Assembly: GCF_009258045.1 (NCBI RefSeq)
Contig: NZ_CP041166.1
Location: forward strand, 434,001-498,000
DNA length: 64,000 nucleotides
Direction of reading: 5' to 3'
From: Sulfurimonas xiamenensis
Lineage (GTDB): Bacteria > Campylobacterota > Campylobacteria > Campylobacterales > Sulfurimonadaceae
Every line of letters starts with the position of its first letter. Position 1 is the stretch's first letter. The notes under the pieces are model-generated. The model saw nothing but the letters and a program-made list of their open reading frames with translations, did not search any database and had not been told where the DNA came from. The translations under genes were made by a program, and so were the position numbers. This document shows, in pieces, positions 8,113 to 16,487 of the stretch.

Positions 8113-8513
8113 TGTCAAAAAGTAAACTATTTTCACTATTGTTGATATGTTTTTTTGGAATCGATCAGGTATCAGCTTACGAGTTAGGCGATACGATCAA
8201 TTGTGAAACATCTACAACGACTTTTGAATATGTAAAATGCAAGCCATCAAATAAGATCTTTGAAGTTAAAGACATTTTACAAGATGGTTGGATAGCAGTT
8301 AATAATCATTCATTTTATGTGACTTTTAAAAAGGTGAAAAAAAACCAAAAAGTAATGCGATGTCTTGAGTCAAATAGATTTCCAAATTATTTAGGAGCTT
8401 GCAAGAGTGATGATTTTGATCAACCAAAAACTTGGTTAAAAGAAGATGCTATTAAAAACGGTTGGAAATTTACATTGGCTATTGGCGATACAGTTTATTA
8501 TGTGAAGGAATAG
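8106..8513 (+). CDS. Secreted or periplasmic small protein, 135 aa
   Basis: The N-terminus has a clear signal peptide: basic VVSKSK, hydrophobic core LFSLLLICFFGI and a likely cleavage after QVSA (about residue 24). The mature part has four cysteines (in INCE, VKCKP, MRCLE and GACKS), suggesting two disulfides, and looks beta-rich. No family recognised. It overlaps the preceding membrane gene by 7 nt, so the pair probably acts together at the envelope. Confidence 0.6.
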   Translation: MVVSKSKLFSLLLICFFGIDQVSAYELGDTINCETSTTTFEYVKCKPSNKIFEVKDILQDGWIAVNNHSFYVTFKKVKKNQKVMRCLESNRFPNYLGACKSDDFDQPKTWLKEDAIKNGWKFTLAIGDTVYYVKE

Positions 8514-8574
8514 TGTTATAATATACCATAATTGATGGGTTTGAGTATTAAATTACTTCGTTTAGGAAACTTAT

Positions 8575-8727
8575 ATGCCATTTTTAGCTTTACTCTTTGT
8601 ACTGTTCATTTTTGCCTTGTATAAAGGGGAGAACAATAGTGCTTTAGTAATATTGATTATGATCATAGCAGCACTTTTTGCAACATATCATAAACCATTC
8701 CGAGACTCTTTGAGAGAATTTTTTTAG
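8575..8727 (+). CDS. Tiny membrane protein, 50 aa
   Basis: ATG at 8575 follows a TAGGAAA ribosome binding site. The 50 residues contain a first hydrophobic segment (FLALLFVLFIFALY), a short polar turn with KGENNS, a second hydrophobic segment (ALVILIMIIAALF) and an amphipathic tail. The size and two-span hairpin shape fit a holin-like or accessory membrane peptide. No homologue recalled. Confidence 0.5.
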   Translation: MPFLALLFVLFIFALYKGENNSALVILIMIIAALFATYHKPFRDSLREFF

Positions 8728-8736
8728 GAGATATAT

Positions 8737-8859
8737 ATGTCACCACTAGAAATTACACTTCTTCCCTTAGTGATTTTAACAATTTTGGTCGGGATAGGGA
8801 AATTCAGATATGAAAATGGCTACTCAAAATATAGTCCTTTTTATAAGAATAAATGTTAG
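8737..8859 (+). CDS. Tiny membrane-anchored protein, 40 aa
   Basis: ATG at 8737 lies 9 nt after the preceding stop, with TTAGGAG upstream. The peptide has one hydrophobic segment (about residues 5-20) and a polar, aromatic C-terminus. Its end overlaps the start of the 443-aa gene by 7 nt (ATGTTAG), which supports both starts and suggests coupled translation. Confidence 0.5.
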   Translation: MSPLEITLLPLVILTILVGIGKFRYENGYSKYSPFYKNKC

Positions 8860-10184
8860 AAATTTTAAAAGAAAAAGATTTTAATTCGATTTTTTGGCGA
8901 GTATTTGGTGTTAATCAAAAAGTATATGAGCCACTTGATGTATTCAAAGCAAAAAAAGATAAACGAGCAGATTTAAAAAAGAATAATCGATTTATAAATT
9001 ATTCTGATGTACTAAGCAATAAAGCCTATTTTGAAAATTTATTTCTTGAAGTAAAGAATTTTGATATATTATTTCTTGATTATCTTTTAGGAAATACTGA
9101 GCAAAACCGCTTTTATATAGATCAACTTCAAAACATCACACTGAATTATAAGATGTTCACATCCAATAATATGCAAGTGATAAAGCTTTTAAATTTATTC
9201 TCATTTCAAATAGCTTTGGTAATTGAGAATATGGCTTTTCAAAAAATCGATACAAAACTCTTTGATCAAGCATTGCAAACAAACTCTATAAAAGCATTTC
9301 TTGATAAATGTAAAGAGATAGAGAAGATAAAATCTTTTAAAGATATGGCTGTCAAATTTTCACATACTCATGCATCATTTCAAGAAAAAACCCCAGATAA
9401 TATTACCATTGAGGAGATTCACCCTGATACATTTCAAAAAGAATTGTCGTTATGGAATAAAGGGAAAACACTTCCATCTTTAATCAAAATGGTTGTTATC
9501 GCAAATAGTGCAATAGAAAACAAAACTAAAGAGCAAAAAGCAGGGATTTTTTTACAACTACTGATAGTTCGAGGATTGCTCCACATTCAAAAAGAGTTTA
9601 ACTTAGACTCAGATACTATAACTGAGTTTACAGAACAACTTGAGGAGTTTAGAACACAAATAAAAGAGTGCTATCTTAAAAATCAAGAAGATGAAATTTT
9701 TAAACTCCAAGCAATGCATTTAATTGATTTTTCTACAATTTTTGAATTTGATGATCCAGAAAAAAGCTATCAAGTTTTAAAACCAAAAATAGATGAATTT
9801 GCAAAACATAATGATGAAAAAATTGCTATTGGTAAATTGATGCCAGATAGAGAGTTATTGATAAATGAGTTCAATCAATGCGAGAGTAAAGATGATTATA
9901 TGCAATTGTTGGAGAAAATAAGTTCTGCATTGAACAATAAGCCTTCTCATAATTACACAAACAATGCATACAGCTTTATAAAGTTTATTATTTCAATAAA
10001 AATAGAAGATAAAAAGCTATTCAAAGAGCAACTAAAATTTTTAGATAGAAGCTTTGGCGGAGTACTTTCCCTTTATAAGATTGAGCATGATTTGGCTAAA
10101 TATATAACTTTTCTTGAAAATAGATCTGATTTAGTTGAATGTATAGAGTGCATTGGAAACTATTTTAAAAATTGTCAACAATAG
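8853..10184 (+). CDS. Unknown 443-aa helical protein
   Basis: No family recognised. It is a soluble, charged, almost entirely helical protein without visible nucleotide-binding or nuclease motifs. A basic patch (KAKKDKRADLKKNNR) lies near residues 32-46. It begins inside the end of the 40-aa membrane peptide gene and closes the run that starts at 7828. The order small membrane proteins, then one large soluble protein, is common in effector or defence cassettes, but no function can be read from the sequence. Confidence 0.6.
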   Translation: MLEILKEKDFNSIFWRVFGVNQKVYEPLDVFKAKKDKRADLKKNNRFINYSDVLSNKAYFENLFLEVKNFDILFLDYLLGNTEQNRFYIDQLQNITLNYKMFTSNNMQVIKLLNLFSFQIALVIENMAFQKIDTKLFDQALQTNSIKAFLDKCKEIEKIKSFKDMAVKFSHTHASFQEKTPDNITIEEIHPDTFQKELSLWNKGKTLPSLIKMVVIANSAIENKTKEQKAGIFLQLLIVRGLLHIQKEFNLDSDTITEFTEQLEEFRTQIKECYLKNQEDEIFKLQAMHLIDFSTIFEFDDPEKSYQVLKPKIDEFAKHNDEKIAIGKLMPDRELLINEFNQCESKDDYMQLLEKISSALNNKPSHNYTNNAYSFIKFIISIKIEDKKLFKEQLKFLDRSFGGVLSLYKIEHDLAKYITFLENRSDLVECIECIGNYFKNCQQ

Positions 10185-10263
10185 GGAAGTTTTTGTACAA
10201 ATCTTTTATATAAAATTTTCCTATTCAACAGAAAGTTGGAAAATTTTTTATAAGGAGCCTATT

Positions 10264-10413
10264 ATGGCGAAACAAACACAAATGACAACATCAGCGGCGG
10301 CACGAATACAATCAACTACAGCAAAAGCAAACGGTGGAAGTAGTCCTAAAGGAAGTTTTGGGGCAAGAGCACAAAGTGCAGCTGCAAAAAATTCCTCACA
10401 AGGTGGAAAATAA
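10264..10413 (+). CDS. Small SMP-like basic protein, 49 aa
   Basis: The frame is open from 10153, but the likely start is the ATG at 10264 with a strong AAGGAG upstream. The product is low in complexity and rich in Ala, Ser, Gly and Lys: it contains SAAARIQS and later SFGARAQSAAAKNSS. This two-block pattern (AARIQS, then a Gly/Lys turn, then ARAQSAAAKN) resembles the seed-maturation-protein (SMP) motif seen in plants and in short bacterial proteins; that is from memory and not searched. It is 1 nt upstream of the NPNND-repeat gene and clearly paired with it. Confidence 0.6.
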   Translation: MAKQTQMTTSAAARIQSTTAKANGGSSPKGSFGARAQSAAAKNSSQGGK

Positions 10414-10414
10414 G

Positions 10415-10549
10415 ATGGATACTTCAAGTATGAGTCAAGAAGAATTAGATCTTTGGTCAGATATCAATAATCCAAACAATGATGCAGATATGGACGATTG
10501 GGCAGATGCACATAATCCAAATAATGATTCATATATTGATGAAGACTAA
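10415..10549 (+). CDS. Small acidic NPNND-repeat protein, 44 aa
   Basis: Start ATG at 10415 lies 1 nt after the stop of the SMP-like gene. The 44-residue product is very acidic and has an internal duplication: W-S-D-I-N-NPNND and W-A-D-A-H-NPNND, each followed by acidic residues. Short NPNN-containing proteins next to SMP-like proteins form a recurrent unexplained gene pair in bacteria, as I recall. A basic protein and an acidic protein side by side suggests they bind each other, or that one neutralises the other. Function unknown. Confidence 0.6.
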   Translation: MDTSSMSQEELDLWSDINNPNNDADMDDWADAHNPNNDSYIDED

Positions 10550-10691
10550 GAATTGACAAGCGTTTTATCAATCTTTTGAGGTTGTAAATAATTTTTCAGC
10601 CTCGCCACTTCAAACCATTCTCTATAGTAGCTTATTTTTTACTTCTTAATGTTCATTAGATATTGTTTCATTTTTACCAATAATAGTACAT

Positions 10692-10728
10692 ATAAATAGT
10701 AAAAATATAAAACTATTTATGCTATAAT
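10692..10728 (+). promoter_or_regulatory. Perfect inverted repeat at the serine recombinase promoter
   Basis: ATAAATAGT (10692-10700) and ACTATTTAT (10712-10720) are a perfect 9-bp inverted repeat with an 11-nt AT spacer, 29 bp in all. A -10 hexamer TATAAT follows at 10723-10728. The size and symmetry fit a resolvase crossover site or an operator through which the recombinase represses itself. The rest of 10550-10754 shows no gene. Confidence 0.5.
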
Positions 10729-10754
10729 TACCTTAATAAGTAAATGAGGCAAAA

Positions 10755-11378
10755 ATGGCAAAAACTATAGGGTATATTCGAGTAAGCACTGACCAACAAG
10801 ATTTACAAAATCAACAGCACTCTATTTTAAACTATGCAAATAAAAATACTCTTGGTAAAGTAGAGTTTATTGAAGTGAAGATGAGCACTCGCAAAAAAGA
10901 TGAAGATAGAAAAATAGATGAGCTTTTTGAAACTTTACAAGCTGGTGATCATCTAATAGTATCTGAACTTAGTCGTATAGGAAGAAGTGTCGTAAATGTT
11001 GTTACTATTGTAAATCAACTCATAGCACTTGGCGTAAATCTTCATATTCTCAAAGAACAGCTTTTTATAAAACCAAACGAGCAAAACCCTTTCACAGATT
11101 TCCAAATAAATATTTTTTCAGCTTTTGCACAACTTGAAAGAGATCTAATAAGCAAAAGAACAAAAGAAGCATTGCAAGCTAGAAAAGCAAAGGGAATAAA
11201 ACTTGGCAAACCAGTTGGAACTATTCAAGGAAGCATTTACGATAAAGACAAAGAGAAAATCAAAGAGCTTCATAGTCTTGGAGTAACTCTTACAAATATC
11301 TCAAAAAAGCATTTAGGCTATGGAACTATTAAAAGCTTGAGTGAATATGTAAAAAACAAACTTGATAAGGAGAAATAG
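10755..11378 (+). CDS. Serine recombinase, resolvase/invertase family
   Basis: 207 aa. The catalytic domain (1-145) has the nucleophile Ser11 in GYIRVSTDQQ, the arginine box SELSRIGRS (70-78) and the long E helix that ends in RTKEALQARKAKG. A C-terminal helix-turn-helix (about 165-205) would bind DNA. It would catalyse inversion or resolution between short sites. It lies mid-element, next to a 29-bp inverted repeat that could be its site. No second copy of that repeat is present in the window, so the partner site is unknown. Confidence 0.9.
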   Translation: MAKTIGYIRVSTDQQDLQNQQHSILNYANKNTLGKVEFIEVKMSTRKKDEDRKIDELFETLQAGDHLIVSELSRIGRSVVNVVTIVNQLIALGVNLHILKEQLFIKPNEQNPFTDFQINIFSAFAQLERDLISKRTKEALQARKAKGIKLGKPVGTIQGSIYDKDKEKIKELHSLGVTLTNISKKHLGYGTIKSLSEYVKNKLDKEK

Positions 11379-11380
11379 AA

Positions 11381-11608
11381 ATGGAGCAAAAAGTATTTAG
11401 TGTGATGTCAGAAGAGTTTACAAAAAACTACAATTTTTACAAAGACTATGATGATATGGTTATCCACAAAGAGACAGAACAAATCTTCAAAACCAACTTC
11501 ATAAACGGTATGGTTCAGCTAGTACCAGTGAGCAATCATACGGCTATGGAAAAGATCGAGCAAGGGCTTAGTGAGTTTGCGAAAGAGTTGAAGAGGCAAG
11601 GGTTTTAA
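11381..11608 (+). CDS. Unknown 75-aa protein between recombinase and WYL regulator
   Basis: No family recognised. The product is soluble, with alternating aromatic and charged residues (NYNFYKDYDDM) and an amphipathic C-terminal helix. It starts 3 nt after the recombinase stop, with AAGGAG just upstream, and ends 7 nt before the WYL regulator, so the three form one transcript. Confidence 0.55.
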   Translation: MEQKVFSVMSEEFTKNYNFYKDYDDMVIHKETEQIFKTNFINGMVQLVPVSNHTAMEKIEQGLSEFAKELKRQGF

Positions 11609-11614
11609 AATAAC

Positions 11615-12496
11615 ATGGAAAAAGAACACGATAAGATTGGAACTAGACTAGGACTTATTATTACAAAACTTAACAATGGTGAGAGGTTTACAGCTGAAGA
11701 GTTGGCAGATGAATTTAATGTGAATGTGCGAACGATTCAAAGAGACATTAATGAAAGGTTGTCTTACATACCTCTACAAAAAGAACAAAATTACTATTTT
11801 TTAAGTCCTCATGCCCTTGGAAAATTAAGTTATAAAGATATACAAAACTTTGCTCAAATAAGTGGAATAAGCGAGTTGTACCCATCATTGGAACATAGTT
11901 TTATAAGTGACCTTTTGGAACTTAAATTTAACAGCCTATATATGGTGAAAAATAGTGGCTTTGAGGATATATCAGATAAAAAAGAGTTATTTGAACAACT
12001 CTCAGGTGCTATTAGCAGACAATCACCAATTCATTTTCTCTACAATGAAAAGCAACGAAGTGTCAACCCTTATAAACTCATCAATAACAATGGGATATGG
12101 TATCTTCTAGCTGATGATAATGCTGAGTTAAAAACATATACATTTTCAAAAATAAAACAACTGAAATGGGATTTTAAAATTCATTTTTCACCTAAAAAAG
12201 AGTTTTTAAATCAAATAGAGAAAAACGATGTAAATTGGATTTCAAAAGATTTTATAGAAGTTATCCTAGAAATAGACATTAAGGCAAAAGAGTATTTTTT
12301 TAGAAAGGAAACTTTAACAAATAAAAGAATTATAGAAGAGAATGAGAATCATATAATAGTTTCTACAAACATAGCATACGATGATGAGATTATTCATCTT
12401 GTAAAATATTGGATTCCCTATATTAAAATCAAATCTCCTCAATATTTACAAGAAAAATTATCAAAAATTTTAAATGAGTACCTTCAAACGACATAA
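11615..12496 (+). CDS. WYL-domain transcriptional regulator
   Basis: 293 aa. An N-terminal DeoR/YafY-type winged helix-turn-helix (about 20-65; ELADEFNVNVRTIQRDI) is followed by a WYL domain. The eponymous Trp162-Tyr163-Leu164 is visible in NNGIWYLLADD. A WCX-like C-terminal part (about 200-293) follows. WYL regulators bind nucleic-acid-related ligands and often control phage-defence operons. The 32-nt inverted repeat at 12508-12539 just after this gene and before the four-gene module is the natural candidate operator, and nothing else in the element is as well placed to be its target. Confidence 0.85.
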   Translation: MEKEHDKIGTRLGLIITKLNNGERFTAEELADEFNVNVRTIQRDINERLSYIPLQKEQNYYFLSPHALGKLSYKDIQNFAQISGISELYPSLEHSFISDLLELKFNSLYMVKNSGFEDISDKKELFEQLSGAISRQSPIHFLYNEKQRSVNPYKLINNNGIWYLLADDNAELKTYTFSKIKQLKWDFKIHFSPKKEFLNQIEKNDVNWISKDFIEVILEIDIKAKEYFFRKETLTNKRIIEENENHIIVSTNIAYDDEIIHLVKYWIPYIKIKSPQYLQEKLSKILNEYLQTT

Positions 12497-12507
12497 CCTG
12501 TCGAATA

Positions 12508-12541
12508 CTAATGTTACATTTCTAAAAATAAAACATTAGGA
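12508..12541 (+). promoter_or_regulatory. Inverted repeat covering the ribosome binding site of the four-gene module
   Basis: CTAATGTT (12508-12515) and AACATTAG (12532-12539) are perfect 8-bp complements. The right arm overlaps the Shine-Dalgarno AGGAG (12537-12541) of the gene at 12549. As DNA it could be an operator for the adjacent WYL regulator. As RNA it would form a hairpin that hides the ribosome binding site. Confidence 0.5.
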
Positions 12542-12548
12542 GAACAAG

Positions 12549-13253
12549 ATGGTACCTTTTATTATTGGTGGTATAGCATTAGCAGCTACAGGTTACGGTG
12601 TTAAAAAGTATTTAGAAAATGATGACAATAGAGACAAAGTGATTGATAAACTAGACGATGCTTATAATTGGCTTGATAAAACAGAGCAAAAAGGGCTAGA
12701 ATTTTTTGATAATTTAGAAAAAAAAGTTGACGATCATTTTGACAATGAGAGAAAAAGAAATAAAAACGATATTTTGTATGTAGATCTAAGCGATAATGAT
12801 GAAAGCTATATTTTACCAGAGCTTAAAGAGTATGTAGAAAAATTTGAAAGTGCCACTAGAAAACTTTATAATAGTAGCTTGTTAGATTTACAAACTGCAC
12901 TAAATGAAATAAAAGGGCTAGAGAGAGATTTACACTTGCCAAGCTTGTCACTAAGAGGAAAAAAATATAATTTTGTAAGCATAAATGATGATATAAAAGC
13001 ATCATTTGAGAGCTATACAGCTATACTTTTGAATATAAAAGAACACATCGACATAGAACTTGATAAGCTTGATGAAATACTTTTGAAGTCTAATGATTAT
13101 AGTTCTTACAGTGATGAAGAGAAATTATTTATTCAAAAGTTAGTAAATATTCAAGTTACTGTAGATACTGCAACTCAATCTAAAATGACTTTAGATAAGG
13201 AACATTTTACAAGAGAAGTTAAGAGGGCATTTAAAAAGTTAGAAAATAAATAA
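12549..13253 (+). CDS. Membrane-anchored coiled-coil protein, first gene of the module
   Basis: 234 aa. An N-terminal hydrophobic, glycine-containing segment (residues 3-18, PFIIGGIALAATGYGVKK) is followed by a long, acidic, helical region likely to form coiled coils (about 28-75 and 90-234). The topology suggests an inner-membrane anchor with a cytoplasmic stalk. No enzyme motif is visible and I do not recognise a family. It opens a module with tight spacing: 14 to 17 nt to the next gene. Confidence 0.6.
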   Translation: MVPFIIGGIALAATGYGVKKYLENDDNRDKVIDKLDDAYNWLDKTEQKGLEFFDNLEKKVDDHFDNERKRNKNDILYVDLSDNDESYILPELKEYVEKFESATRKLYNSSLLDLQTALNEIKGLERDLHLPSLSLRGKKYNFVSINDDIKASFESYTAILLNIKEHIDIELDKLDEILLKSNDYSSYSDEEKLFIQKLVNIQVTVDTATQSKMTLDKEHFTREVKRAFKKLENK

Positions 13254-13270
13254 AAACAAGGAGATTAGTG

Positions 13271-14938
13271 ATGGAAAGTGTGAATGTTTATATAAAGGAT
13301 AGAATCAGGGAGGATGTTGAGTACGATATTATGGTTGTACCTAACATACCAGATGACAAACTTAATAATGCTGTTAAAGCTTTTCATTGTGAAGAATTTT
13401 ATCAATCTATCGTAGCGATATATGATTCAACTAAATTACGAACAGCTAAAGAAGGTTTAGTATTTACTGGTGAAAAGATGATTTATAAAAATCAAGGTAA
13501 TCATTGGACATTTCCTTATAGCAAAATTGAAAAATTAGATTATCAATCTGACATTACTAAAGGAATGTTTGGAAAAGAAAATTTTGAACAATGGTTAGTA
13601 ATTACCATGGATGGAGAAGAATATAAACTAGAAAAGTTAGATGGATTATTACCCTCACAATATTTTTCCTTTGAACATTTATCAAGTTTTTTGCAAAAGA
13701 TAATTGATAATTTTGATGATTTTAAAGAAGAAAATCAGCTTAGAACTATTGCCGAAATGTCAGAAGAATTTAAAATGGCGTATTTGAAAATCATAGTAAA
13801 TATGACTTATTTAGATGATGAAGAAATTGATGAAAAAGAACTTGCGGAAATTTTGCTTCTTATGACAAGATTAGAATTGAGTAAAGAATCTAGGTTTGAG
13901 TTAAGAACATACATAAATGATATTTCTCTCACAAATTCAGTTAGTATTGAGGATTTAATTACAACTATTATAGAAAATTCTGAATCAAGCCATTTTCAAT
14001 CATTGATGATTTCACTCGCAAAAGATATGATAAATGTTTATTTTAGTACAAAAGATACTATGGATAGAGATTTTAAATTTTTAACAGAAAATCAAGGTTT
14101 ATTAAATTTATCAGACAAAGAAATTGATTTAGCATTTAGTGCAGTTGAAAATGATTATAAAATGCTCAAAAAAGACTTAGATGATAATGCAATCAAAAAA
14201 AATGCACAAGATTTAGCTGCAAAAGCAGCGGCGGCAGGTGCTCCATTAGCAGCTGTTTATATTTCAGGTTCTGTAGTGGGTATGTCCGCAGCAGGTATCA
14301 CATCAGGATTGGCTACTCTAGGAATGGGCATGGGTATGACAGGTGGTTTAGTTGTAGTAGGTTTGATAGGAATAATGACTTATAAAGGACTAAAGCATCT
14401 TACTGGTGCAAATGAGCTAGATAAATATAAAACAAGAGAATTAATGTTGCATGAAGTTATTAAGCAAACACAAAAAACTATATCTTTAATCATCGATGAT
14501 ATTAACTTTATCGTTAAAAAATTAAATGATGTAACTTTAAATCATGTAGAACAAAGTGAAAAAATTAAAAAACTTGTTCAAATGATAGCTAAATATCAAA
14601 ATGCTATTAAAGCAGTTGACAACAAGGCAAATTATTATCAAAATTCAGCAAATAGATTACAATGTCCAAAAGAATTGGATATATCAAGACTAGAAGCATT
14701 AACAGCGGAGCCGACAAAAAAACCTCTATTTGATTTTATTGTTGAAAATTACGAAAAAAGTTCTATTGAAGTTGGTGGAGAACAAAAAAATTCTGTAGTT
14801 TTAAAAGACAACATTGATACTGAAATACTTGATAAAATGGGAGAAGTATTTAAGTCATTAGGGTATTTTGAAATGAGTAACATTATGAAAGGAAAAGCTT
14901 CAGAAGGAATTGGAAAAATCAAAGGTATGCTTGGATGA
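13271..14938 (+). CDS. bPH/TerB-like protein with glycine-rich membrane hairpin, second gene of the module
   Basis: 555 aa from the ATG at 13271; a GTG lies at 13268, and AAGGAG at 13258-13263 fits the ATG better. Residues about 57-145 resemble a bacterial PH-like fold (EGLVFTGEKMIYK, then FPYSKIEKLDY). Residues about 165-270 resemble a TerB-like acidic helical bundle (MAYLKIIVNMTYLDDEEIDE). Residues 317-378 are rich in Ala and Gly and hydrophobic (SGSVVGMSAAGITSGLATLG, then GGLVVVGLIGIMTYKG), likely to insert into a membrane. The C-terminus is coiled coil. Domain names are by eye. It overlaps the next gene by 4 nt (ATGA). Confidence 0.6.
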   Translation: MESVNVYIKDRIREDVEYDIMVVPNIPDDKLNNAVKAFHCEEFYQSIVAIYDSTKLRTAKEGLVFTGEKMIYKNQGNHWTFPYSKIEKLDYQSDITKGMFGKENFEQWLVITMDGEEYKLEKLDGLLPSQYFSFEHLSSFLQKIIDNFDDFKEENQLRTIAEMSEEFKMAYLKIIVNMTYLDDEEIDEKELAEILLLMTRLELSKESRFELRTYINDISLTNSVSIEDLITTIIENSESSHFQSLMISLAKDMINVYFSTKDTMDRDFKFLTENQGLLNLSDKEIDLAFSAVENDYKMLKKDLDDNAIKKNAQDLAAKAAAAGAPLAAVYISGSVVGMSAAGITSGLATLGMGMGMTGGLVVVGLIGIMTYKGLKHLTGANELDKYKTRELMLHEVIKQTQKTISLIIDDINFIVKKLNDVTLNHVEQSEKIKKLVQMIAKYQNAIKAVDNKANYYQNSANRLQCPKELDISRLEALTAEPTKKPLFDFIVENYEKSSIEVGGEQKNSVVLKDNIDTEILDKMGEVFKSLGYFEMSNIMKGKASEGIGKIKGMLG

Positions 14939-16452
14939 ACAAAGATTACTTAAAGAACGAGGGAAATGCTTTAAAGATCCAAAAACATCAATTAAACCAA
15001 TCTGAGAATAAATTAGTAGAAATTGATAATGTTTTATCAAATATACAGTCAAAACAAGAGGAAGATAATGTATCGTTGGATGATATGTTATCTGATATGG
15101 AAGCATTACTAGAAGCTACTGATAATAATATAAGCACCTATTCCGACAATGACATTTTGAGCATTGAAAAACAGTTAGAAGTCACAATTAACCCTGAAGA
15201 GTTAACAGTTGTTGATGAATTAGATAAAGTTAACTTTGATGATGGTATGTCTTGGGAAGAATATATGTGTTCTATTGAAGAATATGGGTTCAAACATAAT
15301 CTTGATTTGAAAGATGACCCATTTAAATCATTAATGACAAAGTCACAGCAAGTAGAGCTTCAAAAAAGAATTAAAGATGAATTTACTCTAAAAAATGCAC
15401 AGTGTGATAAATATGATTATATGATTGCAGGAACTTGCGGTGTAATAGCAGGATTGGTTGATATTTTATTCGTTGGTGCTCCTGGAGATAGTAAGCTTGG
15501 TGATATTGCTGATGAACAAGCTAACAAAATTACAGAGAAATTTGCAGGCTTTTTAGGATGGGATAAAGATAAAGCAGTTGAAAAAGGTAGTAATACAACA
15601 GCAAGTGCTATTGGATATTTAGAAAAGAAATTTAAAATTAATTATGATCATGCTACAACACATGCAACAGGTGGAGTAGTTAAAAACTTATCTTTAAAAA
15701 ATCATCATTTAAAAGGATTAGGGCATTCTCCTGACATAATAGGATTAATTTTTTCCGTATTGAATCAGTTTACTAATACTGCGTCGTTTATAAGTAATGG
15801 ACAAATTATAACTATTGAAACGGAAGAATTTGAATTACAAGGACATAACTTTATAGCTAAAATATTTTGTGGTGTTGCTAATTGGTTTGGACATATTATG
15901 TCAGACTGGACAGGTTCATCTGGAACAGTAGGGCAAGGAGGAAGAGGAACAGGAGTACCAATACCTTTTTATAATCTTTTTCAAATGATTAATATTGGTG
16001 AATTTGGACAACATAAACAAAGTTTTGCAACTATAACTACAAAGGTTTTTGAAGAGGGTTATGACACTAGACATGCAATGGCTATGGCAGTTCCAGTTTT
16101 AATTAATGAGTTACTTATTAGATTTATGTACACAATGAAAGCTAGGTTTTACCATAATAAAGAATGGAAAGATTGTATTCCTAAAGGCAGCGTTCCTGAA
16201 GTAAGAAGAATGTTATTGGTAGGACATGGAGTATTATGTATCATAGATGGAGCAGATGCATATATCCGTTCTGGTTCAGGTGCTGATATGGTTGCTTTCT
16301 TGTCAAGAACAAATTTGCTTGCATGGACTAGATTTGGACAATTAGCACTCAAAGAAGTTTATGCTTGGTACAATAGTGGACACATTGATGCTGATGCAGT
16401 TGATGAATATCTTAATAAAGAGCTAAAAAATATGTTGAAAAATAACATTTAA
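14935..16452 (+). CDS. Large conserved-type membrane protein of unknown function, third gene of the module
   Basis: 505 aa. The N-terminal 150 residues are acidic and helical. A membrane segment follows at 160-181 (MIAGTCGVIAGLVDILFVG), running into GAPGDSKLGD. The C-terminal 300 residues look strongly conserved in style: THATGG (242-247), NHHLKGLGHSPD (256-267), GHIMSDWTGSSG (319-330), GGRGTGVPIPFY (335-346) and further hydrophobic helices. I recall similar uncharacterised proteins in mobile DNA of Firmicutes and gut bacteria; this is memory, not a search. The His/Asp/Ser-rich conserved blocks suggest an enzymatic or pore function. No P-loop is seen. Confidence 0.65.
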   Translation: MNKDYLKNEGNALKIQKHQLNQSENKLVEIDNVLSNIQSKQEEDNVSLDDMLSDMEALLEATDNNISTYSDNDILSIEKQLEVTINPEELTVVDELDKVNFDDGMSWEEYMCSIEEYGFKHNLDLKDDPFKSLMTKSQQVELQKRIKDEFTLKNAQCDKYDYMIAGTCGVIAGLVDILFVGAPGDSKLGDIADEQANKITEKFAGFLGWDKDKAVEKGSNTTASAIGYLEKKFKINYDHATTHATGGVVKNLSLKNHHLKGLGHSPDIIGLIFSVLNQFTNTASFISNGQIITIETEEFELQGHNFIAKIFCGVANWFGHIMSDWTGSSGTVGQGGRGTGVPIPFYNLFQMINIGEFGQHKQSFATITTKVFEEGYDTRHAMAMAVPVLINELLIRFMYTMKARFYHNKEWKDCIPKGSVPEVRRMLLVGHGVLCIIDGADAYIRSGSGADMVAFLSRTNLLAWTRFGQLALKEVYAWYNSGHIDADAVDEYLNKELKNMLKNNI

Positions 16453-16487
16453 CAGTAATATGACTTTTGTAAAAAAGGTAAGAATTA

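Noticed and set aside
7828-8859. Phage lysis cassette (holin, endolysin, spanin)
   Set aside because: The small membrane proteins fit in size, but no endolysin or phage structural gene is present anywhere in the element.
10153-10263. Upstream extension of the SMP-like protein to an ATG at 10153
   Set aside because: It overlaps the end of the 443-aa gene, has no ribosome binding site and adds non-repetitive residues; the ATG at 10264 has a strong AAGGAG.
10334-10414. Upstream extension of the NPNND-repeat protein to 10334
   Set aside because: It would run within the SMP-like gene in another frame; the ATG at 10415 directly after that gene's stop is the natural start.
14935-16452. P-loop NTPase in the 505-aa protein (GAPGDSKLGD)
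   Set aside because: The sequence lacks the GKS/GKT of a Walker A motif and no Walker B is visible.
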